DNA from: Diphasiastrum complanatum
Lineage: Eukaryota > Streptophyta > Lycopodiopsida > Lycopodiales > Lycopodiaceae
Assembly (NCBI GenBank): GCA_029204225.1
Contig: CM055111.1
Coordinates: 12,400,697-12,464,696, forward strand
Direction of reading: 5' to 3'
DNA: 64,000 bases
Each line of letters begins with the position of its first letter. Within the stretch, counting starts at the first letter, position 1. The notes below the pieces were generated by a model. That model saw nothing but the letters and a program-made list of their open reading frames with translations. It was not told where the DNA came from and did no database searches. Of this stretch, positions 1-11,859 are shown one piece after another. A program made the position numbers and the translations under genes.

Positions 1-1580
1 TTCACAAGAAAAAGTGCACCTATGAATCAAATTAAGGTAGAAGGCTCATTAACTTCTTCAGTTCATCCAGCAATGCCTTTTGGCGCAAGTTCACTCCTCA
101 TTCTCCACCTCCTCTCATGGGATTTTCACACTTGGACTGACTATGCCACCACCCCACACTATCCGTATTGACACTCCCATTATCATTTCCCCACGAACTT
201 CTGATTTCTCTCTCTTTAACACCTAGTATGGTCCTTCAAGAAAATAAGAACACATCATGCACGTGATGTCAAGGATCCGAATTTGAGCTCTTTATCCATG
301 CTCCTGATACACTTGCAGCCATACTTGCTGATCTCCTTAACCATGTAGTCATTATACTGGTTTTCCTCCCTCTTGGTGCACCAATATCATCCATCCCATC
401 CATAAGAGCGATGATCCCATGAGACCTAATAATTACCGCACCATCATGATTGGGCATATCATCACAAAACTCTATCAGAGTCGGATGCTACTACTTATAT
501 TTGATTCTCAAGTCTTGACATTGTTTGGTGTTGATAGTTTCACGTTGAAATTTCTCAGTCCTAAATCAAAATTCAAATTCGTTCAATTTCTTTTGTAAGC
601 CCTAATATGGTATAACTATAGTTTAAAATTGAAATATTAAGATTATACAAACGTCTGACGTCGTACTACATAGTATGTTTCATGACTCATTATTATTTTC
701 AAAGTAAATTGTAAAATTTGTTTTCTTGGCGGATGCTTCCTCATGAGGGCCCACTGCAATTCACACTATGCCCTTGGGGACTAGTGGCATAGCAGGGGCA
801 GTGGGCGATGAACAACGAGCCAAGTTCGTCCACCTAGGCCTATGGGAGGAAGGGATGTTTACATTGCAAAATTTCAGCAGTCCAATAAAGAGGCGGCACA
901 AGGTTATGTTTGACGATGTTCTCCCCTTTCATGTGGCTAAGACCCTTGCATGGAGGCTGATGATGAGGCATGTTTCCAGGACAAGGTTAAAAAAATGCAC
1001 GAAAAACCTCTTTGTAGGTTTTCATGTGGCCACTAATAGTCTTTGCTCATAGATGATAGGCCTCATCCATATGATGAAAAATGCATTGGACGCTTACTCA
1101 TCTGTGGATTCGAGAAAGCATTACAAAGTTAACTAGGTGCACCCGTGAGGTAGAGTATTCTGAAGATGTGAAATACCCTAACCAGTGCAAGGACTTGCTA
1201 TTTTTCACAGATGTTTAGTTTCTGGGGAGATTATATTGCTTTTCTGTAAGAAAAGCCAACTGCTAGCTGCTGGATCATAAGAACATCTTGCTGATGCGAA
1301 TTTAGTTTTTTTACATGAAACCAAAGGAGTTAAAGTGTGAGAAGGTTGCAAGAAAACAAACATTCGAACTTGCTGCTATTTTCGTAGTCTAATTGTAATG
1401 CGCTCATCCGGCCTGATGAATACAGGTTCTGGTTTACTCATACTGTTTCTTAGAAATCAATATAATCTTTAGAAGGTGCTATTTTCTTGAATTATTTTCT
1501 CATCTATTTCGGTTCCTGACTATTATGGGATTATTAGGATTCATGTCAGCAAAAGTTTTGAGACAATGAACCGCACCCGC
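1..1580. other. No recognisable gene
   Basis: I see no gene I can name here. One open frame at 768-1052 (+, 94 codons) has plausible amino-acid composition but no motif I recognise and no splice signals that extend it. Another at 269-457 (-) is open for 62 codons. Both may be chance or exon debris. Confidence 0.4.
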
Positions 1581-1586
1581 TATACA

Positions 1587-2034
1587 TCATTCCAACTTAA
1601 GATGGCCTACCTCTCGGCCGGAGTCGTAGGTAGACGAAGTGGACAATCCCCCATTGGACGGATTTTCTACATCCTCTGCGTCATTTTGCATCAGCAGCTC
1701 CCTATCTGCTCCCAATGTCCTGTTAGCCCTGGATGAAGACGGCGTAGCCGGCTTGTCCTCCGCCATCACAAGACACGAGAAAACCTATTCCAATTCGAAA
1801 ACCTTCCGTTCAACCCTTTGCGTTCATGGCTTCAGAAACAAAAAGCTTCTTGTATCTGTCTTGCTTAGCTGCCGACGACTCAATGCGGCATGTAACGCCT
1901 TCTTCTTCAATGCTCGCTCTGTATTGGCTCTGCAGCCGCATCCACGTCCTCTGCACGTTCACTCGCCATAACACAAAAACCAAAAGAAGCAGGATCGGGA
2001 TTTGTGTGCTCCAATTGTCTTCAGAGACGCTCAA
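1587..2034 (-). CDS. Two small unassigned ORFs, possible first exons
   Basis: Two short minus-strand frames follow each other. The upstream one (2034-1810) encodes about 74 residues with one hydrophobic segment near residues 12-26 (IPILLLLVFVLW) and a charged C-terminus, like a small single-pass membrane protein. The second (1769-1587) starts at tandem ATGs in a good plant context (ATGATGGCGG) and encodes a Ser-rich, acidic stretch. Near 1610 it meets a GAG|GTAGGC sequence that would serve as a splice donor, so it may be a first exon. I do not recognise either protein and see no certain downstream exons. The local GC content is higher than in the surrounding DNA, which is the main reason for listing them. 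Confidence 0.3.
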
Positions 2035-2044
2035 TCTTTAGAAA

Positions 2045-2417
2045 TGGATCGAGTTATCTTGAAAATTTTACCGGTCTGGTCGCTATCTTGAAATTTCACT
2101 CGTCTCCTCTCGTCTGGTCGCTATCGACGCAGCATAATAAGCTTACACGTATATCTCTAATAAATTTCAAGATTTAAATAGTGTATTTATTCTGAGTAGT
2201 ATTTGCATTTCAAATTGATATGTGAAAGTCCAGCCGCCTACCAGCTGAAGGCTGAAGGGGACGCGTCAGAACTGACTGCAAAAGTCTGGCCGCCTGCTGG
2301 CGGTCAATGGAAAATTGGACGACTTCGAACGTAAGGATCTCTTTTTATCTTCTTTGACTGCTGTCAACAGTCAGACTGAAAGTTGGCAGGTGGCAGCGGG
2401 CGACAACCGAAGAATTT
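2045..2417. other. Intergenic, nothing seen
   Basis: No gene is visible. The stretch holds short repeated GC-rich words such as GCCGCCT near 2230-2300, in an otherwise AT-rich background. Confidence 0.4.
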
Positions 2418-2738
2418 TTGAAAGATGCGCAAACGGGCTCTCCTTCTAGTGCCACTCTCCTTTGGCAAGCCAAGCTAAAGTACATCACGACATGGCTCAG
2501 GTCAAAAAAATATGATTTCATTTTGGATAGAGAGTGGTATTATTGTCACATCAAATGCACCAAGATTGACTACGCACTCTACTTAGAATCCAAATTACTA
2601 GATTCATGCATGGAACACCTTTCATCTGCCATCACTTGCAAGATCCAAATCCAATTGCAAAAGAGAGATGGCTCCATAATTGGATTATCTGACTTGCCAC
2701 TCACTTTTCCATTAGAATTCGACTTCTCGAAATTCTAA
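2418..2738 (+). CDS. Unassigned ORF of about 106 codons
   Basis: This open frame has a natural-looking composition, with Trp, Tyr and Cys spread through it and segments such as WYYCHIKCTKIDYALYLESKLL. It ends at a TAA. I do not recognise the family. No intron signals or neighbouring gene support it, so it may be an orphan exon or a chance frame. Confidence 0.25.
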   Translation: MKDAQTGSPSSATLLWQAKLKYITTWLRSKKYDFILDREWYYCHIKCTKIDYALYLESKLLDSCMEHLSSAITCKIQIQLQKRDGSIIGLSDLPLTFPLEFDFSKF

Positions 2739-4495
2739 TTAACATTGGGAAAAAAGAATCCAAATTCCCAAAGGCAGTCTTCAACTAAAAGGAACTATGA
2801 CCTTAAAAATCTAACTGATTTCAACTCAGTAAGGTCATTCACTTTACAAGCGATTTTTTTATTTGATCATTACCAACGAATTTGAACAAATCCAAAACAT
2901 CCATGGTTACTTCAATTTTTACGTAAACTGGAACTTTCAAAATTTTGTTCAATATGGACCTAAACTGTAAAACTCGATCTAAAGCATCGACTTGGCAGTT
3001 TCACAGTTACCATCACATTTCGAAAGGATTTTCAAACATCCGACATGCATCAGACATGACATATAGTGCTTTCTAAAAAAAATCAATTTTTACGTAAATT
3101 GCCTAGAAACTGGGAAATCCGCTTTTTGAACTAGAATTGTTAAAAATAGCATCATGCATGAAAAAATTTCTGATCAATCTACTGAACACCCATGTACCAT
3201 GCATCCAAATATGCATTAGGGTCTATCCATACATTTTCAACAGCAGAAAAGCACTAAATTGAGCTACATGCATGCATGCATAAGAACATTACGAAAAAAT
3301 TTCAAATTTTAGTTCAAAAATTGTCAAATTTTTGATAGCCATAACTTTCTCTACAGGACACCAAATTGGTCGCTGTAAAGCACAGTACGGAGGGAGAGTG
3401 GTCTTAAAGACACTTGCCACATCACCCTGCCACCTAGGCTTCACACATGCGAGCTGTAACTGACCAAAAAACAGGTAGGAGGGCGCACTTTTTCAAGGTA
3501 GTATCTTAAAAAAACCATGTCCAACCCAATATGCATCCAATCAGAGGTTACAAGCAGTCTTTTGAGGTTTGTTAGAGAAGCATAGAGGCTTCTATCATGT
3601 CCAACAAGCAATCATAGGCTCAGATCATGCACAAAATGCATTTTTGGAGTCCTTCCACAAGCAAAACCTCAACTTAACTAAGTCTCACACAACCAAATTG
3701 GATGCATCATGGCTCAAATTAGAGTAAATCCATCATATCTTTCTGCTTGTAACAAGATCCAACAGGTTTAGACCACCATTGATAGGTATTCATGTTCAAA
3801 AGTCCTCAAAAATACTTTTTGAGACTCTTAATGGTGTCCAATCCTAACAAAACTTCATGAAAGACTTAGGACAGCTTTATTACACCTCTAAAAATGTTCA
3901 CACAAAATATTGGGCATGAATTTTGTATAGAACCCCAAAATTAGTCCAAAAACCATCAAAAAACCATGTTTTTTGACCACAATTTGTGGATCAAATCCAT
4001 AATTGAGTGAAATCAGACCCAAATTCCTGTAAATAACTTACATGCAAGCACCACAAGTTCTTATTCCAGTCGAATATGGTTCCTATAGCCCATTTCTAGT
4101 CCAAAAACACCAATTTTTGGCTAAAAATCACTCTTTAAGCACCCTTTTGACTTTTCAACCCACATGCAATTATTAGATCCAATCAATAATGACTGTAAAA
4201 TAGCAAGTACAATCTAAAAGACTTACTAGATCAGTAGAAATGATAAATTCCAAGCCACCAAAATTTTCAATTCTAGGTGAAAAATCACAAATAACCGTAA
4301 AAAAACTATTGATTTCCATCAAAATCTATGGACAAAATCCATAATCATGATCAATAGGCTGAAAGTACACCAAATTCAGAGAATCCACTTACTTGGAGGT
4401 CAATTCCACCACCTAGAAGTAACAAGCAAAGAGAAACCACCAAAAAGCTGAGAAAAAAGAAGAAGCAGCTCCACCTTCTGATTGATGCAAATCCA
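2739..4495. other. Non-coding, AT-rich; possible interior of an LTR-element relic
   Basis: No open frame of note. The DNA is full of A/T runs and CCAAAAA-type words. It lies directly downstream, on the minus strand, of a primer-binding-site-like sequence at 4497-4511, so it may be the non-coding interior of a large non-autonomous LTR element. I could not find a matching left LTR. Confidence 0.35.
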
Positions 4496-4496
4496 A

Positions 4497-5000
4497 GTTC
4501 TAATACCACTCTAAGGATCACCTAGTGAAGATCTGACTAGATCCTATTGCATGCAACCAAAAGGACACCTATGGAACAAAACCACCCAACTAGCAGGAAA
4601 TGGCTAGTCAATACCCTAACCATTTCACCCCCATGCCATGGTGAATGAATGCAAGAGAGGAGGGGCTCCTGGCTACAAGGATAAGAAAATCCAATAGGTA
4701 GATGGGCAAGTTTCCACTAGTATATATTCTCTCCCATGAGGAGAGAATATTCCTCTTAGGATCCCCATGCAACTTGGAATAACAATTGACTTCCTATTCT
4801 TGCATTATAGTAGTCAGACACCATGCAAGTGCTCCTATGTCCAATTATAGGTCTGGGCCCTCATATGATTATTAATTACTTTATCGACCAAGCCCGGAAT
4901 GACGAGGCATAACTAATAACCACATACACTGGAATGACCGGCTACCCATGTATGTCAGGAATTATTCCAAATCCACATATTGGACATGGACATAACAGAA
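4497..5000 (-). mobile_element. Minus-strand LTR-like fragment with Met-tRNA primer site
   Basis: Read on the minus strand, 4511-4497 gives TGGTATTAGAACTTG, close to the initiator-Met tRNA primer site TGGTATCAGAGC used by many plant LTR elements. The sequence to its right (4512 to about 5000) would then be the 5' LTR; on the minus strand it begins near TGTTATGTCCATG. It contains a TATATA box next to a perfect 11-bp inverted repeat (4724-4734 and 4740-4750). Its second LTR was not found, so both boundaries are estimates. Confidence 0.4.
4724..4750. repeat. Perfect 11-bp inverted repeat (hairpin)
   Basis: ATATTCTCTCC at 4724-4734 is followed by a 5-base loop (CATGA) and its exact complement GGAGAGAATAT at 4740-4750. 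It overlaps the TATATA motif of the LTR-like fragment and could form a stem in DNA or RNA. Confidence 0.85.
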
Positions 5001-5226
5001 AGTTTGGAGTCTATCTTTTGCTTTATGATGGTGGGATTGTTTCACTAACCTTTGTGGAAGGTCGAGATCAAGCATTGATGAGATCTTGTTGGATCTAGAT
5101 CATATGTTTGAGAGGAAGTATTTGCAGAGGTTCAGGTTTGAAGATATTCATATCTTTGATATTCGAAAGAAAGATCAAGAGGTTGGTCTCAAAGAGCTTC
5201 AATAACACAAAAGGAGAAGTGGCAAT
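5001..5226. other. Intergenic, nothing seen
   Basis: A short stretch between the LTR-like fragment and the next ORF remnants. I see no gene in it. Confidence 0.4.
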
Positions 5227-5912
5227 TTGGAGCTAGTCAAGAACATCAAAGGAGAGGCAAATGGCAAAAATGTTATGGATCTATTTTTGCAAGTGTTTGA
5301 AGACTCAAGTAAAGTCAAAGGAACAACAAGAAACTGTTGTTCAAGTTTACTTTACTTGTTCTATCTCATGTTTGAGCAATTTCATGTGAATTTGTGCAAA
5401 TTGTCAAAATATGGTAAAACTAGCTACATTGTTTTACATCATTTTGATGTTGGAGTTGTACTAGTATTCTTGGTTGGTTTTGCTAATGGAAATGAAGCTA
5501 ATGGAGGTTCAGTATATCACTCATTCATGCCTAAGTTCTCAAGGTTTGAATTATGCGGTGCCAATGCTTTGAGATTGTCAATTTCTAGTGAATCTATTGT
5601 CAGAATTTCCAAGGTTTGATGGTTTCTTGTGGCAAGATGGAGATGAAGACTCATTCATGAAGTTTTATGGTGGCGACATATCAAGAAAGGACAAAGATGG
5701 AGGAGAGAAGCAAGCAAGTGGTCATCACTCACATTTATTGTTTGGTTGTTATTATTTTCCAGAGAGTTCAAAGTCGAAAGCATGGTGGAATCATTACATT
5801 TATATTCTATTTGGTTCTTCATGTTCTAGTTACATCATAATGTGTAAAATTGATGTGAGAGATAGTGAAGCATCCAATTTGGACACTATTCTCTATATCA
5901 AATATATAAACT
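5227..5912 (+). pseudogene. Unassigned repeat-derived ORF remnants
   Basis: Two overlapping frames (5227-5619 and 5588-5912) lie here. I do not recognise a domain. The stretch at about 5450-5540 is a dispersed repeat: it matches 62932-63000 on the same strand, sharing words such as ATGGAAATGAAGCTA and GGTTTTG. That recurrence next to mobile DNA makes it likely to be part of a repeat and not a host gene. Confidence 0.3.
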
Positions 5913-6687
5913 TGTAGTGGGTTTCTTTCCTTGCCTAACTTGAATTTCCTTGCCTAACCTGAATCCAAGATCTAGTCAATCTAGCATCAAAGAGACGGAG
6001 TTAGTTGTCACACGTAGGTTCGTTCCCATGAGAGCGATAATATAGTTCAGATTTCAACATGAATGGAGGATCTAACACTAACATCCATTAACACTAAGCA
6101 TTAACACTGCATCCATTAGCCCTACTTATATTAACCCTAAATCAACAACAATGATAGAAACTTACTCTTCTCTCTCTCCCTTTCTCTCTCACAAAAGCAT
6201 AAGAAATAGCAATCCCAATAATGATCAGATCCAACAATTAGCAAAATCCAAAGAAAACATGAGAAATGGAGGAGAAGAGAGAAAGAGCAAGGACATTCAT
6301 CAATCCATTTCTAAAGAGAACCAATCTGCTTTATTGAAATGAGGAAATGAACATGAGGAGCAACTCGAGTTGGTCCCTTTTTATAGTAGAGAGGAGGACT
6401 CTGGCCTTTGAATCCTATTGGTCCAATCTTGCCTCTCTTTTTATTCAAATTTAAAAAAGTGTGGGAACCATCAAAATTGGAGGGAAACCCAACTTTATTC
6501 ACTAACTTGACATTTAGGCCCTGCGACATTAAAAGTCTCGCAAAAAGGCCTAAAGTCTTTTTATTAACATTTAACTAATCAAATAACTATGTGATCATTG
6601 GGTTGGACTTACACACGCAAGGTGCCAAATCCCTCTCACTTATTAATTAGGGTTAGGGTTGCCTTGGGATCCGCAAACCCTCCAACA
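5913..6687 (-). mobile_element. LTR copy 1 (minus orientation)
   Basis: This segment matches 9217-9972 over nearly its whole length as a direct repeat. On the minus strand it begins TGTTGGAGGGTTTGCGG, carries a TATA box (CTATAAAAAGG, from about 6390) and, about 50 bp further on, an AATAAAG poly(A)-type signal, and ends in CTACA. That is the expected order for an LTR with TG...CA ends. It also contains a short AGGGTTAGGGTT telomere-like motif. Spacing to the other copy is about 3.3 kb. No primer site matching a known tRNA was seen between them, so they may be an LTR pair or two solo LTRs. Confidence 0.7.
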
Positions 6688-6796
6688 AAACTACTTTAAA
6701 ACCTTAGAAAGGAGGTCTATGATTAGGATGGAGATCATTCTAAATTTGGATCAAAGTAGTATGGTCAAAACTATGCTAAAACTAGTTGAAGAGGGA

Positions 6797-7390
6797 GTGT
6801 GAGAAATATCAACTAGTTTAGTCATGTTTAGTTCATTTGGCAATTCAGGCCAATATGCATCTTAGACTTAGAGATAAAAAATATGAAGTTATTTTTGTCT
6901 AAGTTCAATTGAATTACCACTTTTGAAAAATGTGGAAAAAGTAAGTGGGTCGATTTTGGGAAGATTCAAATTTGAATGTTTGGTACATTGAATCTAGTCT
7001 ATTTCTGTGTAGCATTTGGAATAGATTTAGAAGTTTCCTGTTGTTGATAAGATTGGAGAAGGACATCCAAATAGGACATGAACCAGTTATAAATAGTGTA
7101 CAAGCGTGGTAAGAGATACATTCTCTCTCTCTACTCCCATTCATGCTTATACATGAGTTCTCTTTGGGTTCATATATCCATTTTTGCACTATAGTATTGA
7201 TATCTTGCAATTTTGTGTGTAGAATGCAATTGTATGTTGATTATTGGATCCACACATGTGAAATACAATACCTTACTCCTATTGTATGGACAAAAACTTC
7301 ATTTTATCATATATATGTTATTTGATCAATAGCTTATTGAGTTTGCATCTTCTATATGTAGTAGATGTTAGATTTCTACATTGTTAATGG
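6797..7390 (+). mobile_element. LTR (plus orientation) preceded by a purine tract
   Basis: A purine tract (GAAGAGGGAG) ends at 6796 and is followed by TGTGAGAAATATC, the classic junction between the polypurine tract and a 3' LTR. A TATAAATAG box lies near 7088. The first about 200 bp match two other LTR-like segments in the window: 63729-64000 on the plus strand and 62931-62590 on the minus strand. The right boundary is an estimate. Confidence 0.6.
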
Positions 7391-8150
7391 TGCTAGATGT
7401 GTTGTAGTTCATAACCAAAGATCAAATGGACATATTGGATCTTAGTGATATGATATTTCTTCACATGATATCCCTCATGTGAAATCCACAAAAGCTCTTG
7501 GAAGTATTTTCTTCCTAGTGAAATTGAGTATTCATGAAGAGGTGGAATTCATTCTACTATAAAGACCATATAAGTTCAAAGGTGAGCCCATAATGGCTAC
7601 TAGATACTCTAGAGGTTTTGTTACTAAGTACATTTATAAGATGGAGAATTTGGTTTAGGTCCACCTCCCTCTATTCCCAACTCTCTACAAAGTAGTTAAT
7701 TCAAGACTTTTTTCTAAGCTTGGCAATGTGATCACCATCCACCCTTTAAAGAGTGCCAATATTTTCCTCATATTCATGGTTTCATTACCTTGAAGCTTGT
7801 TAAGAATATGCCAAGCTACCTAGATTTGTGTGTCAAGGGAGACATTCTTTGACAAAAGATCAGCTTCTCAACCATCCTTCACTTTAGCAAAGAATTTTGA
7901 AAATCCTTGAATTTAGCAATGAATGGGAAAAAACAAGATACACTACAGCTTGTTAGTCTTGCAAAAAATCAAATTTGGCAAGAGAAATCCCTAAGAAGAT
8001 TAATAAACATTGTCAAAAAGCAATATATCAAGTTTGTATAGTGTTCAAAGAAAAAGGTCCAAGTGCAAGTAAGATACAAGAAGAAGAAAACTATGACACT
8101 CTTATAGATGAGAATGTTGAACAATGTCAAAGAATTTAAAGATTTTTAAT
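7391..8150. other. No gene recognised
   Basis: No open frame with a recognisable domain. The composition resembles decayed retroelement interior, but I could not assign any motif. Confidence 0.35.
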
Positions 8151-8608
8151 ATCTCCACCTCATGGAGACTTCATAAGTCATTATTGGATGGATGACATCA
8201 CATTGTGGCTAAGCTCCAATTGTGATCAACAACCTAATTAGTTGCCCTAATTGGATAAGCCTGAGCGACATTCCTCATTAGTATAAATAGCTGATTATTA
8301 GAAGATATTCATATGGATGATATACAGAGTTTAATAACAAAGTTTCTATGGTGCATTTCTCTGACCCCCTCCTGTGATTGGAATTCCACTAGGGTGGACT
8401 CGTGTTGTTTGCTTAGTCTGCACCATTAGTATCCAATATCGGATCACCGTGCAATGAAGGATAATTTGGTGTTGAGTACTTCAATGTCGAGTTTATGCAT
8501 GAGAGAAGTTAAAGTCGATGACTTTCAAGTCGACATAATTGAACTTTGACAGATTTTTCAGGATACTCATCACTGAATGGATTTGAGACTGAGCATTGAA
8601 ATCCAACA
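8150..8608 (-). mobile_element. 3' LTR of a minus-strand Copia relic
   Basis: On the minus strand a purine tract (TTAAGGGGGAG, 8619-8609) is followed at 8608 by TGTTGGATTTC, the typical start of a Copia 3' LTR. The Copia RNase H coding remnant lies immediately upstream. The left end near 8150 is an estimate. Confidence 0.6.
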
Positions 8609-8619
8609 CTCCCCCTTAA

Positions 8620-9113
8620 TGTGGATTTGAAAAAACTTTGATTTTCACATTTAGCATGTCGTTAAAATAGAGATGATGCTCCTTTGATAGAGCTTTCGTG
8701 AAGTAATCTGCTGCCATAAGATCTGTCCTACAGTAAACTATGATACTTCCTTGCTTTGCACCTTCTCTCTAAGGTAGTGATACCTTATTTTGATATGCTT
8801 GCTTCGAGAATTAAATCTCGGATTTAGAGATAGTGCTATTGTGCTCTGATTTTCACAATTAATTGTCATTGGATGTAGCTGAGCAAGGTCGATATCTGCA
8901 AGTAGATTTCTCAGCCAAATTGTTTCCTTGGTAGTATTTGTGGCAACTATGTACTATGATTCGATCGATAATAATACTACTGAGGTTTGCTTTCGGCTGT
9001 TCCAAGAGATTGGGCCTTGATTGTATATTGGCAGATTGGCTGCCTCTATAACAGATGCTGAGATGTTTAGTTGCTTGGACGTATTTCATGACTTTCATGA
9101 CTTTCATGAGCAC
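8620..9113 (-). pseudogene. Copia RNase H C-terminal remnant
   Basis: Read on the minus strand, the protein shows the end of a Copia polyprotein. An A-E-Y-type RNase H motif region (here YIVATNTTKETIWLRNLL) is followed by a stretch like ENQSTIALSLNPRFNSRSKHI and IRYHYLREK, the conserved tail of Copia RNase H. At least one frame break or stop interrupts it and everything upstream (gag, protease, integrase, reverse transcriptase) is missing. A polypurine tract and LTR follow directly. Confidence 0.7.
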
Positions 9114-9216
9114 TTTCCAATGGGTTTAAACCTGGATTCGATAGGAACTAGCTGAGTGAACTGATTGATTATGCAAGGTCTGGTCATGTGTAGAGCATTG
9201 CATACATCAGTGAGCC

Positions 9217-9972
9217 TGTAAAGGGTTTCTTTCCTAGCCTATCCTCAACCCAAGATCTAAGCAATCTAGCATCAAGGAGAAGAAGTTAGTTGTCACATGT
9301 AGGTTCGTTCCCATGAGAACGATAGCATATCTCAGATTTCAGCATGAATGGAAGATCCACATCTAACTCTAACATCCATTAACCCTAAGCATTAACACTA
9401 CGATCCACAATGAAAAAAGCTTACTCTTTTTCTCTCATAAAAAGCATAAGAATATACAATCCCAATAACAATCAGATCTAACAATTAGCAAATCCAAAGA
9501 AAACATGAGAGATGGAGAAAAAGAGATAGAGAGCAAGGACATTCATAAATCCGTTTCACAAGAGAACCAATATGCTTTATTGAAATGAAGATATGTACAT
9601 GTTTTACAAACTCGAGTTGGTCCTTTTTTATAGTGGAGAGGAGGACCCTGGGCTTAGAATCCTATTGGTCCATTTCTATCTCCCTAACTATTCATATTTA
9701 AAAAAGAGTGGGAACCATCTAAAATTGGAGGGAACCAATTTGAGTTTGAATTTGAACCAATTTTGGTGGGAGACCCAACTTTATTCACTAACTTGACATT
9801 AGGCCTACGACATTAAAAGTCTCGCAAAAAGGCCTAAAGTCCTTTTATTGACTTTCTAATTAATCAAATAACTATGTGATCATCGGATTGGACTTACACA
9901 CGCAAGGTGCCAAATCCGTCTCACTTATTAACTAGGGTTAGGGTTTCCTTGGGATCCGCAAACCCTCCAGCA
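9217..9972 (-). mobile_element. LTR copy 2 (minus orientation)
   Basis: The partner of the LTR at 5913-6687, in the same orientation. It has the TATA-box region (CTATAAAAAAGGACC on the minus strand), CAATAAAGC, and TG...CA-type ends (TGCTGGAGGG at its right end). By eye the copies differ by substitutions and small indels, so this is not a recent pair. Confidence 0.65.
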
Positions 9973-10090
9973 GTATCCCCCACCAAAACTGGTGGCAGTC
10001 TCATGACACCTTGCGAGATTATTCACTTTGGGCTCTAGTTAGCCTCACATTGTACTTTGATAAGATGGTACTACACCTTCTCCATGAATT
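9973..10090. other. LTR-flanking spacer
   Basis: Short non-coding spacer to the right of the LTR copy. Confidence 0.4.
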
Positions 10091-10934
10091 CTAGGTGCTC
10101 CATATTGGAATCGTACTTGTGCAAAAAAAAAGTATTAGCTCTTGCAAGCCAATTGGAAGTTGTCCAAGCCAAAAACCTTGACTCCCAAGAACCTCCCAGC
10201 ATGGCATAGTATAACCTTGTGATCGGCAACTGGTCTTGGATTTATCGGACGCCATTGGAAGATTTGGATTAAATGCCAATGGAGGTAGGCAATCATCCCA
10301 TATCATAGCAGTGGATGCCAACTTGGACAATTCATTCGCAAAAATGGCCAATTGTCTTACAGTTGGATCTGGCGAGTTGCAGTACTTAGTACCATAAAAT
10401 TGTAGGGCTCTCATAAAGTCAACTCAAATTTGTCAATTGAAAGTTTGATGAATGATGGGCCACTTTGGGGTGTGGATGCTGATTTGATCCAATGACACAC
10501 CCAAATCTTTCCATTTATTGCGTCTTGGCATCGGCAAATAATAGAGATCCACCCACAATTGGCGAGGGCTAGCAACGTAGCTTGTAATAGAATCAGGCGC
10601 TTTTTCAAAAACTGTCTTACGCCATGCCGATTGCTCTCCCAATGCGGGTAACTTGTCCAATTCTTTCCCGACCTCTATCTCAGAGGTTTTGAACTTAATC
10701 ACCCAGCCACCCCTCGAGGACATATGCGGATGTTGGTGCAAATTTTTTTGAATTTGATCCTCGATGGTGACCGATTTTGAAATAGTACTCTGGCCCCTGA
10801 TGAAGATGGACCGGCTTCAATAGGTTAGATTGGTCCATGCTTGCATCTAACCCTGTATCCCTTGCTATCTCTTTCTGGTGTTGAGGGGAGAATTGCGGCA
10901 TGAGTGGAATTAGAATTTGAGGCCTGGAATCCAT
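10091..10934 (-). pseudogene. Gag-like or unassigned retroelement ORF remnants
   Basis: Three overlapping minus-strand frames (10934-10695, 10741-10433, 10414-10091) read as one broken protein of about 250 residues with frameshifts near 10700 and 10430. Segments such as SPRQLWVDLYYLPMPRRNKW and DPTVRQLAIFANELSKLAST look like genuine coding sequence. I see no zinc knuckle and cannot place the family; the surrounding LTRs suggest a retroelement capsid-like protein. Confidence 0.35.
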
Positions 10935-11859
10935 GAAAGTCTAGGTGTTTGGCAAAATAACTTGAATTTGTGGGGGACTGGCGGCCTGGGAAGTTGTGAT
11001 TGGAATGGTAGATCCAATTGTCATAGACTGACCCTATGAGGAAGCGGAGGCGAGGGATGCATCAGTGGTTTGAGGGAGAGGTAGCTCAGTCTGGGTTGCA
11101 GCAGGGGGTGGAAGCACAGCTGGAGTTGGTTGCCTAGTACAACGTCGTGACACGGAAGGCAAGTCAGAAACAAAGATCTCACTGCGTGGACGACGATGAC
11201 TGTGTGAACTCGACGCCTAGTGTGAGGATTCAACAGTGCCGCTTCGTAAATAGAGAGCACAAAATTCATACTAAAACCATGGATATTGTTTTCAAGATAG
11301 GAGACTGCAAGGAGGGACAAGAGCTGGTCAGTAGTACACTGCTGTTTGGTATTACTTTTGATAGCTCATTTGAGCTCTCCAAACACAGTCTTGAACTAGT
11401 TATATGGTTCCAAAGGGGTCTTGGCTCTCTTGGCCTGAGACTCAATATCCTATGCAAAATTTGAGAAGAGATACGGTTTTTCCTAAGGTTGCCAACCATC
11501 AAAAAATTGTTGAGGAGCTGAGCAGTAGCCTAAATGGTAGGATCAGTAATGGCATCTAGAAGATAGCCATCATTAGTCCAATATAGATCATTGGTAGTAT
11601 CAGTATAAGGCTTAATAACCTGTTTGGCTTGTTTATGGTTTGGTGAGGCTTGGGTACCCGCCGATATTCCTATGGCAGCAAGGGCGGCTTCTGTCACACA
11701 CACCTTGTGTGTGGCTCCTTGAAAGGGAATGTTAAATCTGGATTTTTTCTTCTTTCAAGTACTGAAGGCAAGAGTGATAAAATCCATGTTGATTCTCCTT
11801 GAGAACGCTCTCTCATGAATACCCATTGTAGTAAGTAGAGGCTCCGCAAAGGTCATCCA
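10935..11859. other. No gene recognised
   Basis: Several short overlapping frames occur on both strands, but none shows a motif. The region may continue the broken ORF to the left. Confidence 0.3.

Noticed and set aside
1639..2041. Plus-strand ORFs overlapping the two minus-strand ORFs
   Set aside because: They mirror the minus-strand frames, which have the better start context and a membrane segment.
5913..9972. One complete retrotransposon bounded by the two LTR copies
   Set aside because: Between them lie a plus-strand LTR and a different Copia 3' end, and no primer site abuts the inner edge, so two solo LTRs are as likely. They are listed as separate copies.
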